From positions 1 through 6,750 of the forward strand of contig DATHSN010000025.1 of NCBI GenBank assembly GCA_035464115.1: a DNA stretch of 6,750 nucleotides, written 5' to 3'. Positions 1 to 4,845 of this stretch are shown here, piece by piece. Both the position numbers and the translations under genes were made by a program. This DNA is from DATHSN01 sp035464115 (GTDB taxonomy: Bacteria; Actinomycetota; Acidimicrobiia; Acidimicrobiales; SKKL01). The notes beneath the pieces were generated by a model. The model saw only the letters and a list, made by a program, of their open reading frames with translations. It searched no databases and was not told the origin of the DNA. Within the stretch, counting starts at the first letter, position 1, and every line of letters starts with the position of its first letter.

Positions 1-3
1 CGG

Positions 4-9
4 CATGAT
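4..9 (+). promoter_or_regulatory. Possible -10 element for the thioesterase gene
   Basis: CATGAT lies exactly 6 nt before the GTG at 16 and matches TATAAT at 4 of 6 positions. No Shine-Dalgarno sequence sits between it and the start, which fits a leaderless transcript beginning at or near the GTG. The -35 region lies outside the window, so this is weak evidence on its own; its support comes from the same spacing at other genes here. Confidence 0.3.
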
Positions 10-15
10 CTCGGG

Positions 16-483
16 GTGACCGCCCCCACCGACACACCCATCGTGATGGACGCCGTGGAGCTCAACCGGTTCCTCGGCGCTGCGTTCCCGGGGGCACCCC
101 GTGCGTACCGGGTGACGCACGTCGATGCCGCCGCCCTGCGCATGCGGGTCCCCCACGACACCGGCCAGCTGCGCCCCGGGGGCACCGTGTCGGGGCCCAC
201 CATGATGGGGCTCGCCGACGCCGCCGCGTGGCTGGTGACGTTGTCGCGGATCGGCCCGGTGGCGCTGGCGGTCACCAGCAGCTTCACCATCCACTTCCTC
301 ACCCGGCCGACGCCGACCGACCTGTGGGCCGAGGCGGTGCTGCTCCGCCTGGGGCGGCGCCAGTCGGTGAGCGAGGTGCGCCTGTGGAGCGAGGGCGGCG
401 ATCCGTCCGAGCCGGTGGCCCACGCCACCGTCACCTACGCCATCCCGCCCGAGGGCTCCCCCGCCCGCGCCGTCACGGTGTGA
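16..483 (+). CDS. PaaI-family hotdog-fold thioesterase
   Basis: Predicted acyl-CoA thioesterase (155 aa), a cytoplasmic enzyme that hydrolyses acyl- or aryl-CoA thioesters; the substrate cannot be told from sequence. The single hotdog domain covers roughly residues 15-145. The core motif GGTVSGPTMMGLADAAAW (residues 55-72) aligns with the family's central helix, with D68 at the usual acidic position. It is followed by AVTSSFTIHFLTRP (85-98) and the closing strand VAHATVTYAIP (134-144), all typical of the 'RPGGTVSGPTMM' subgroup. The HGG of classical PaaI is replaced by PGG (residues 54-56), which is normal for this subgroup as I recall it. The GTG at 16 is taken as the start because a -10-like hexamer sits 6 nt upstream; GTG 43 and ATG 46 are in-frame alternatives giving a shorter N-terminus. 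The gene converges on imuB with only 21 bp between stop codons and no visible terminator. The family call is firm; the precise start and substrate are not. Confidence 0.85.
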   Translation: MTAPTDTPIVMDAVELNRFLGAAFPGAPRAYRVTHVDAAALRMRVPHDTGQLRPGGTVSGPTMMGLADAAAWLVTLSRIGPVALAVTSSFTIHFLTRPTPTDLWAEAVLLRLGRRQSVSEVRLWSEGGDPSEPVAHATVTYAIPPEGSPARAVTV

Positions 484-504
484 CCGGCCTGGGCGCGGCG
501 GGTC

Positions 505-2091
505 TCAGGCGTAGTCGGCCTCGACCCACCACCGGCCGCCCTCGACGACGAGCAGGTGGGCGAGGCCCGTCGCCGTGACCACCTGGAACCGGGCCCGTCG
601 GCGGGCGGCGGCCGGGTCCCACCAGCGCTCGTCGACCGGCCACGGCCCCGCCCACGCCACGATGTCGTCCCAGGGGCCCCGCCCCACGGCCAGACGGTCG
701 GGCGGGGCCGAGCAGACCCCCCGACCGGTGACGGCGACCGGCTCGCCCCGGGCGTCGACCACCCGGGCGGTGACCGGCTCGGGGTGCACCTGCGCCGGCG
801 ACGGGGTCGGGAGCCGGCCCGGCCACGGCGCGGTGACCCACGACGGGTCGGTGGCCGGGCGGGGCGCGGTGAGGTCGACCGCGCCGACCGCCACCAGCGC
901 CACCTGACCGCCCGGGTCGCGTCCGCCGCGCCACTCGGGCACGAGCACCGCGTCGGGTCCGAGCAGGCCCGCCACCCGGTCGAGGGCCCGGGCCGCCCGC
1001 TCGGCCTCGGCCGATCCCCCGCCCCAGAAGCCGAGCTGGCGGCCGGTGGCGGCCCGCACCTCCTCGGGGGCGAGGGTGAGCCGGGCCAGCCCCCCGGTGG
1101 GGCGTGACGCGGCCGCCCCCGAGAGCCACCCGTCGAGCTGCCAGCGGACCCGGTCGGCGATGCCGCCCGCGCCCAGGGCCCCCTCGTGGCGCCACCGCCG
1201 CTCGAGGCGCTCCCCGTGCTCGGTCTCGGCGGCGATGACGAGCAGGGCGCACGCCAGCCCCTCGCCGTCGAGGCGGTCGCCGAGCTCGTCGGCGAGGGCC
1301 TTGGCCACGAACGCCGCCCGGTCGACCCGGTCGACGGGCGGGTCGAGCTCGACGGTGACGGCGAGCCCGGGGGGCACGGGACGGGCGTCGGGCGGGCGCT
1401 CGTCGGCGCCGGCGGCGAGGCGGTGGGCGGCGGCGCCGTCGGGACCGAAGCGGGCCAGCACGTCGCGCCGGGGCAGGGCGGCGAACGCGCCGAGGGTGCG
1501 CAGCCCGAGCCGCTCGAGCACGTCGACCAGCTCGGGGCGGTCGAGGGCGGCCACCGGGAGCGGGGCGAGGAACGCCGGGCTGGCACCGGGGGCGACCAGG
1601 CGCTCGGCGGGATCGGCGCGGCGGGCGGCGAGGGCGGCGGCGAAGGGCCCGTCGGCGGTGCCCACCCGCACGTCGGCCCGACCCCCGAGCACGACGGCCA
1701 CCGCGTCGGCCAGCCGGGCCATCATCGGCGCGTCGCCACCGTGGTAGCGCGACGGGCCCCGGGTGGCGACGGCGCACACCCCCGGCCGGGTGATCTCCAC
1801 CAGCGGGCTGATGGACTCCACCGCGGCCACCACCGGCTCGAACGCCCGGGCGTCGCGGGCAGGATCGTGGGCCAGGACCACCACGTCGGGGCAGCGGCCC
1901 TGGGCCTCCCGACGACGCTGACCTCGGGTGATCCCCTCGGCCCTCGCCGCGGCCGAGCACGCCACCACCCGGTTGGCGTGCAGCACCACGGCGGGCTCGT
2001 CGGCGCCGCGGCCGGCGGCCACGATCGGCCAGTCGGGGCACCACACCACGGTGGTGCGCACGGGCCCGGTGCGCGCGGGGCCCCGGGGCAT
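505..2091 (-). CDS. imuB: ImuB, catalytically degenerate Y-family polymerase-like mutasome subunit
   Basis: A 528-residue ImuB, close to the length of mycobacterial ImuB. In the known system ImuB tethers the error-prone polymerase DnaE2 (ImuC) and ImuA' to the beta clamp during damage-induced translesion synthesis. The N-terminal palm/fingers begin at VVWCPDWPIVAA (residues 15-26), followed by NRVVACSAAARAEGITRG (40-57) and RREAQGRCP (60-68). A helix-hairpin-helix-like stretch ELVDVLERLGLRTLGAFAALP lies at 187-207, and the little-finger-like region is about 240-345. The clamp-binding motif QLGFWG is at 352-357, and the ImuB C-terminal signature GPWPVDERWWDP is at 482-493. The usual SxDE catalytic pair is absent: residues 94-105 read ISPLVEITRPGV. 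This agrees with ImuB being a non-catalytic hub. The start ATG overlaps the imuA' stop as TGATG, favouring coupled translation; a GTG at codon 11 is a possible alternative. No DnaE2 gene is present in the window. Confidence 0.93.
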   Translation of the reverse strand: MPRGPARTGPVRTTVVWCPDWPIVAAGRGADEPAVVLHANRVVACSAAARAEGITRGQRRREAQGRCPDVVVLAHDPARDARAFEPVVAAVESISPLVEITRPGVCAVATRGPSRYHGGDAPMMARLADAVAVVLGGRADVRVGTADGPFAAALAARRADPAERLVAPGASPAFLAPLPVAALDRPELVDVLERLGLRTLGAFAALPRRDVLARFGPDGAAAHRLAAGADERPPDARPVPPGLAVTVELDPPVDRVDRAAFVAKALADELGDRLDGEGLACALLVIAAETEHGERLERRWRHEGALGAGGIADRVRWQLDGWLSGAAASRPTGGLARLTLAPEEVRAATGRQLGFWGGGSAEAERAARALDRVAGLLGPDAVLVPEWRGGRDPGGQVALVAVGAVDLTAPRPATDPSWVTAPWPGRLPTPSPAQVHPEPVTARVVDARGEPVAVTGRGVCSAPPDRLAVGRGPWDDIVAWAGPWPVDERWWDPAAARRRARFQVVTATGLAHLLVVEGGRWWVEADYA

Positions 2092-2852
2092 CAGCCGACG
2101 ACGCGGAGCCCCGCGCCGGGATCTGCCCCCCGGGCCGCGGGGTGCTCGACGGGGGCGAGGCCGCCGTCGGCGGCGGGCAGCCACAGCTCGCGGGCGCGGG
2201 GACGGTCGGCCCCGCGCCGACCGGTGGAGGTGACCCGCACCCGGCGGGCCCGCAGGTGCCCGTGACCCGATCCCAGCCCCGACCAGCGACCGGGGCCGGT
2301 GGTGAGGGTGAGGTCGGGCGGCCGGGGCCAGCGGGCCACGTCGCCCACCGCGAGCAGCACCGCGCCCCGCTCGCGGGCCCGAGCCGTGAGCCGACGGACG
2401 TCGCCGTCGCGGACCCGGGGCGGCACGCCCACCACCACCAGGTCGACGGCGTCGACCAGGGCGGCGAGCACCCCCGCCCAGGTGCCGGGGGCGAGGTGGG
2501 GGACGACCGCCACCCGGTCGAGGGCCACGCCGAGCTCGGCGGCGGCCACCAGGCCGAGGTCGGGCAGGTCGACGAGGGCCACCCACGAGCCCTGGCCCGA
2601 CGCCTCGGCCACCAGGGCGAGCACGAGCGAGGCGGCGACCGGCCCGGTGACGCCGACCACGCTCCCCCGCCGCAGCCCCCCGTCGGGGCACAGCGGGCGC
2701 AGGGGGTCGGCCACCGCCAGCACCTTGCGCTCGGCCAGGGTGACCGGGCGGATCCGCGCCGCCAGCTCGCGCACGGCGTCGGCACGCGACGCGTCGGCCG
2801 CGTCGGCCCGAGGATCGTCCGCCCGGGCGGCGTGGGGATCGATCAGGGCCAT
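2091..2852 (-). CDS. imuA': ImuA', RecA-like accessory protein of the ImuA'-ImuB-DnaE2 mutasome
   Basis: A 253-residue RecA-fold-like protein, first gene of the SOS mutagenesis operon. In mycobacteria ImuA' binds the ImuB C-terminus and is needed for damage-induced mutagenesis; here the role is inferred from sequence and from imuB next door. Visible features are a charged N-terminal region (1-40), then PLCPDGGLRRGSVVGVTGP (53-71), where the Walker A loop would be but lacks the GK[T/S]. A hydrophobic strand DAVDLVVVGVP (134-144) stands at the Walker B position, and a basic region (about 200-222) precedes the C-terminus. I choose ATG 2852 (MALIDPH) rather than the longer GTG at 2870. The GTG lies inside the LexA operator and -10 region, and transcription would begin at about 2852. 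The stop overlaps the imuB start by one base. ImuA' and the SulA-like family are alternatives, but the ImuB partner settles it. Confidence 0.9.
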   Translation of the reverse strand: MALIDPHAARADDPRADAADASRADAVRELAARIRPVTLAERKVLAVADPLRPLCPDGGLRRGSVVGVTGPVAASLVLALVAEASGQGSWVALVDLPDLGLVAAAELGVALDRVAVVPHLAPGTWAGVLAALVDAVDLVVVGVPPRVRDGDVRRLTARARERGAVLLAVGDVARWPRPPDLTLTTGPGRWSGLGSGHGHLRARRVRVTSTGRRGADRPRARELWLPAADGGLAPVEHPAARGADPGAGLRVVG

Positions 2853-2858
2853 GACCCC

Positions 2859-2887
2859 ATCATCGAACACCTGTTCGCCACTGGCAA
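2859..2887 (-). promoter_or_regulatory. Promoter of imuA'-imuB, probably leaderless
   Basis: Reading the minus strand, TTGCCA (2887-2882) is followed after exactly 17 nt by GATGAT (2864-2859). These match TTGACA at 5 of 6 and TATAAT at 4 of 6 positions. The start ATG at 2852 begins 7 nt after the hexamer, just where transcription would be expected to begin. No Shine-Dalgarno sequence separates them. The LexA box occupies most of the spacer. The element positions are read directly; promoter activity is inferred. Confidence 0.65.
2864..2877 (-). promoter_or_regulatory. LexA operator (SOS box) of imuA'-imuB
   Basis: CGAAC-ACCT-GTTCG is a perfect 5+5 palindrome with a 4-nt spacer, matching the CGAAC-N4-GTTCG LexA box known from mycobacteria and Bacillus. 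One flank also matches the longer TCGAAC/GTTCGA form. It lies between the candidate -35 and -10 and overlaps the first base of the -10, so bound LexA would block RNA polymerase. The gene it precedes is the classic SOS-induced mutagenesis operon, which strengthens the call. This is the only such box I found in the window. Confidence 0.92.
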
Positions 2888-2888
2888 C

Positions 2889-2908
2889 CCGGACCCTCCC
2901 GGGTCGGG
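2889..2908 (-). terminator. Weak hairpin just after the LLM oxidoreductase gene
   Basis: GACCC (2892-2896) pairs with GGGTC (2901-2905) across a 4-nt loop, with two more G-C pairs beyond a G-G mismatch. It starts 2 nt beyond the oxidoreductase stop codon on the minus strand. There is no T-run, and in DNA this GC-rich short hairpins arise by chance. It may weakly insulate the imuA' promoter from upstream transcription, but the evidence is slight. Confidence 0.2.
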
Positions 2909-2910
2909 CC

Positions 2911-3672
2911 CTATCCCCGGGCGGCGTCGAGCAGGCGCGACACGTCGTCGAGGGCGAACGGGTGGCCCACGCCCAGGATCACGTGGGTGGCCCCCGCCTC
3001 GAGGTAGTCGTCGATCCGGTCGATCTCGGCGGGGTCGTTGAACGCCACCGTGCGCTCGATCTCGCCGGGGTCGCGCCCGATCTCGGCGCACCAGTGGTCG
3101 AGGACCCGGTTCTTGTGGGCGAACGTGTCGGGCGGGCCGAACGAGTTCCACGCGTCGGCCTGCTCGGCGGTGATCCGCAGCGTGACCCTCTCGCCACCAC
3201 CCCCCACCATGATGGGCAGGGGCCCGGCCGGACCGGGATCGAGCGCGGCGAGCCGCGCCCGGATGCGATGCAGGCCCGACTCGAGGTCGCGCAGCCGGTC
3301 GCCGGCGGTGCCGAAGCGGTAGCCGTACTCGTCGTAGTCGCGCTCGAACCACCCGGCGCCCATGCCGAGGTAGAGCCGCCCGCCCGAGAGCTGGTCGACG
3401 GTGCGGGCCATGTCGGCCACCAGATCGGGGTTGCGGTACGAGTTGCACGTCACCAGCGCCCCGAAGCGGGCGTGGTGGGTGTCGACCGCCATCGCCCCCA
3501 GGAGCGACCATCCCTCGAAGTGGGGCCCGTCGCCGCCGTAGAGGGGGAAGAAGTGGTCCCAGACCCAGATCGAGTCGACCCCGAGCTCGTCGGCGGCCCG
3601 CCACGCCTGGCGCAGCTCGGCGATGGTGCAGTGCTGGGGGTGCAGCTGCACCCCGACCTGGAAGCGGGACAT
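2911..3672 (-). CDS. LLM-class (luciferase-like) flavin/F420-dependent oxidoreductase
   Basis: A 253-residue cytoplasmic TIM-barrel oxidoreductase of the bacterial luciferase-like superfamily. Many actinobacterial members use F420; FMN is possible and cannot be excluded here. The substrate is unknown. It opens with VGVQLHPQ (residues 6-13). SIWVWDHFFPLYGG (34-47) is the usual first-strand active-site segment. NPDLVADMARTVDQLSGGR (81-99) and LGMGAGWFERDYDEYG (102-117) form the family's most recognisable block. PIMVGGGGERVTLRITAEQA (153-172) is the late barrel strand and phosphate-binding type loop. The overall pattern resembles the Rv1855c-type subfamily. It is shorter than most LLM proteins (often 280-340 aa) but ends cleanly and looks intact. 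The start ATG has a good GGAGG ribosome binding site 9 nt upstream, the only clear one in the window. It follows the small membrane ORF by 51 bp and precedes imuA' by 58 bp. A link to the mutasome is not supported. Confidence 0.88.
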   Translation of the reverse strand: MSRFQVGVQLHPQHCTIAELRQAWRAADELGVDSIWVWDHFFPLYGGDGPHFEGWSLLGAMAVDTHHARFGALVTCNSYRNPDLVADMARTVDQLSGGRLYLGMGAGWFERDYDEYGYRFGTAGDRLRDLESGLHRIRARLAALDPGPAGPLPIMVGGGGERVTLRITAEQADAWNSFGPPDTFAHKNRVLDHWCAEIGRDPGEIERTVAFNDPAEIDRIDDYLEAGATHVILGVGHPFALDDVSRLLDAARG

Positions 3673-3681
3673 GGGGCGCGA

Positions 3682-3686
3682 CCTCC
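3682..3686 (-). promoter_or_regulatory. Shine-Dalgarno site of the LLM oxidoreductase
   Basis: GGAGG on the minus strand lies 9 nt before the ATG at 3672. It fixes this start and is notable because the other genes in the window have no comparable site. A TAGCGT hexamer further upstream (3712-3707) could be a -10 giving a leader of about 28 nt. Confidence 0.6.
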
Positions 3687-3723
3687 GGCGTCGACGGGTC
3701 GCCCGGACGCTACCCGGGTGGCG

Positions 3724-3873
3724 TCAGACCAGTCGGGTGGCCGCCACCACCGCGGCCACGATGACCACCAGCACGGTGACCGCGGCGAGCGCCAACCCGG
3801 CGGCGAGCGCGACGTCGGAGCGGACCCCGGCGGCGGCGAGCCGCTCGTGGAGCCGGTGCGTCGCCCCGCGCAC
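3724..3873 (-). CDS. Possible small single-pass membrane protein, 49 aa
   Basis: This short reading frame begins at GTG 3873, 10 nt after the Nfu-domain gene stop, and ends 51 nt before the LLM gene. Residues 1-20 are polar and basic (RGATHRLHERL at 2-12). Residues 21-46 form one long hydrophobic helix rich in Ala, Val and Leu (VALAAGLALAAVTVLVVIVA and on), and the protein ends in RLV. That composition, with positive charges before the helix, suggests a real membrane-anchored peptide with its tail outside. I do not recognise a family. There is no clear Shine-Dalgarno, so translation would rely on coupling to the gene upstream. The frame stays open further upstream, but there it reads Ser/Thr/Pro-rich sequence out of phase with the Nfu-domain gene. 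A chance open frame in GC-rich DNA is the main alternative. Confidence 0.4.
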   Translation of the reverse strand: MRGATHRLHERLAAAGVRSDVALAAGLALAAVTVLVVIVAAVVAATRLV

Positions 3874-3883
3874 CGTGGTGGCG

Positions 3884-4216
3884 CTAGTCGGTCGCGGCGG
3901 GGGCACCCTCGAGCGAGGGCACCTCCACACCGGGCCGGTAGTAGGTGTAGAGGCCCTCGATGATCTCGTGGAGCCCCGCGGTGTCGCGGTGCTCGTCGAG
4001 GTCGATGGTGACCACGTTGGCGTAGATGTGCACCGCATCGATGCCGCCCCGCTCGAACAGGCGCCGGGCCAGCTCGTCGGGGGGACGGTCGCCCTGCACC
4101 GGCTGGCCGGCGCGGTAGCGCTCGTGACCCATGCCGGTGAGGCTGCGGTTGATCTCGAAGCGGACGGTGCCGGGAGTGGCCGTCGGCGTCTCGATGGCGG
4201 TGATCGGCTGGCCCAT
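3884..4216 (-). CDS. Stand-alone Nfu/NifU N-terminal-domain protein
   Basis: A 110-residue protein resembling the N-terminal domain of Nfu Fe-S carrier proteins (Nfu_N type). The domain spans about residues 7-95. IETPTATPGTVRFEIN (8-23) corresponds to the 'xTPNPxTLKF' opening of the family. PPDELARRLFERGGIDAVHIYANVVTIDL (45-73) corresponds to the 'SPLAxxLFxIxGVxxVfxgxdFITV' core, and GLHEIIEGLYTYY (81-93) to the last helix. The C-terminal CxxC Fe-S domain of full Nfu is missing, and the protein has no cysteine, so it cannot ligate a cluster through cysteine by itself. A role as partner or accessory in Fe-S handling is inferred only from fold. The ATG at 4216 is chosen because the domain begins just after it and only shadow sequence precedes it. 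It lies 29 bp after the membrane-protein gene and 10 bp before the small ORF. Confidence 0.75.
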   Translation of the reverse strand: MGQPITAIETPTATPGTVRFEINRSLTGMGHERYRAGQPVQGDRPPDELARRLFERGGIDAVHIYANVVTIDLDEHRDTAGLHEIIEGLYTYYRPGVEVPSLEGAPAATD

Positions 4217-4226
4217 GGTGGCGGCG

Positions 4227-4232
4227 ATGCTA
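4227..4232 (-). promoter_or_regulatory. Possible -10 element for the Nfu-domain gene
   Basis: TAGCAT on the minus strand fits the TANNNT form and lies 10 nt before the ATG at 4216, inside the 29-bp gap after the membrane-protein gene. No convincing -35 is seen. The transcript would have a leader of only a few nt, so the gene might be transcribed separately from its upstream neighbour. Confidence 0.3.
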
Positions 4233-4245
4233 TCGCTGGTGGGCC

Positions 4246-4758
4246 TCAGCCCACCATCCGCGGGCGCGGGGCGGAGTCGGTGACCGGCCACGAGCGCCGC
4301 AGGCCCCACAGCGCCACGCCCGCCACCACGAGCGACCCGACCATCAACACGGTGTGCACCGCCTTGAAGCCCACGTCGTGGTCGGCGTCGAGCAGGATCC
4401 CGATGCCCTGGACGGTCCACACCGCGACGGTCCATCCGGCCACGACCTCGACGGCGCGGCGGCCCCACGGCGGCAGACCGGGGCCGACCCGCCAGCCGTC
4501 GGGGCCCCGCTCGGCCGAGCGCCGCCAGCCGCGGTCGCGCCAGCCGGCCCAGCACGCGGCGGCGATCACGAGGCCACCGACCACGAAGCTGACGGCGAGG
4601 GCCAGGCGGACGGCGCGACCGACCGGGGTGAGGTCGTCGTCGCCGGCGATGTTGCGGATGCGCCCGGTCCACATGGCCACGCTGAGCAGGGCCAGCGCGA
4701 GCGCGGGCCACGTGCGGGACCACCAGCCGGGCACCTGGGGGGGCGACGTCACGGCCAT
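4246..4758 (-). CDS. Four-helix integral membrane protein of unknown function
   Basis: A 170-residue protein that I do not recognise. Four hydrophobic segments are visible, at about residues 15-33 (TWPALALALLSVAMW), 51-73 (LALAVSFVVGGLVIAAACW), 101-123 (VEVVAGWTVAVWTVQGIGIL) and 131-153 (AVHTVLMVGSLVVAGVAL). The loop between helices 2 and 3 (74-100) is rich in Arg and Trp and probably cytoplasmic by the positive-inside rule. The loop between helices 1 and 2 carries DDD (40-42). The tail is basic (RPRMVG). There is no signal peptide and no enzymatic motif. The start ATG 4758 precedes the first helix; the frame stays open far upstream but there it is antisense to corA, so that extension is rejected. 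It is the first gene of the minus-strand run and diverges from corA across 87 bp. Confidence 0.7.
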   Translation of the reverse strand: MAVTSPPQVPGWWSRTWPALALALLSVAMWTGRIRNIAGDDDLTPVGRAVRLALAVSFVVGGLVIAAACWAGWRDRGWRRSAERGPDGWRVGPGLPPWGRRAVEVVAGWTVAVWTVQGIGILLDADHDVGFKAVHTVLMVGSLVVAGVALWGLRRSWPVTDSAPRPRMVG

Positions 4759-4766
4759 GGGCCCGG

Positions 4767-4772
4767 ACGGTA
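4767..4772 (-). promoter_or_regulatory. Possible -10 element for the membrane-protein gene
   Basis: TACCGT on the minus strand fits TANNNT and lies 8 nt before the ATG at 4758. No Shine-Dalgarno is present in between, as expected for a leaderless or near-leaderless transcript. The -35 match upstream is poor. The same hexamer precedes rnhB at similar distance. Confidence 0.35.
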
Positions 4773-4798
4773 GCGCCGGGGCCTCGACCGGTCCCACT

Positions 4799-4810
4799 CG
4801 ACCCGGGTCG
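4799..4810. promoter_or_regulatory. 12-bp perfect palindrome in the divergent intergenic region
   Basis: CGACCCGGGTCG lies near the middle of the 87-bp gap between the membrane-protein gene and corA. Its position between two divergent starts would suit a shared operator. Perfect GC-rich palindromes are not rare in such DNA, so function is only a possibility. Apart from this and the two -10-like hexamers I see nothing else in the gap. Confidence 0.25.
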
Positions 4811-4833
4811 GCCCCCGGGGCGCGCTGGTCCGG

Positions 4834-4839
4834 CACACT
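4834..4839 (+). promoter_or_regulatory. Possible -10 element for corA
   Basis: CACACT lies exactly 6 nt before the GTG start of corA and partly matches TANNNT. There is no Shine-Dalgarno and no good -35. I see no magnesium-sensing leader, and the short spacing leaves no room for one if this is the promoter. Confidence 0.3.
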
Positions 4840-4845
4840 CGCGCG

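Noticed and set aside
484..504. Terminator between convergent thioesterase and imuB
   Set aside because: The 21-bp gap has no stable hairpin; only a short imperfect CCTG/CAGG match extends into imuB.
1186..2265. 359-codon plus-strand open frame antisense to imuB
   Set aside because: Gly/His/Arg-rich composition with no recognisable domain; explained by codon bias of imuB on the other strand.
2092..2691. N-terminal extension of ImuB over imuA'
   Set aside because: The extension is Arg/Gly/Pro-rich shadow of imuA'. The ImuB family starts just before the VVWCPDW motif, and an ATG overlapping the imuA' stop is available.
473..2785. 770-codon minus-strand open frame across imuB and imuA'
   Set aside because: It is out of phase with both recognised genes and encodes Arg/Gly/Pro-rich low-complexity sequence with no motif.
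2853..2870. Six-residue longer start of ImuA' from GTG 2870
   Set aside because: The GTG lies inside the LexA operator and upstream of the predicted transcription start, so it should not be in the mRNA.
3139..3148. GAAC-GA-GTTC, a second LexA-like palindrome
   Set aside because: The spacer is 2 nt rather than 4, and it lies inside the LLM coding sequence, where GFGPP-type codons explain it.
2299..3963. 554-codon plus-strand open frame across imuA', the LLM gene and beyond
   Set aside because: It runs antisense to three genes and carries no motif; its first part is Arg/Ser/Thr-rich noise.
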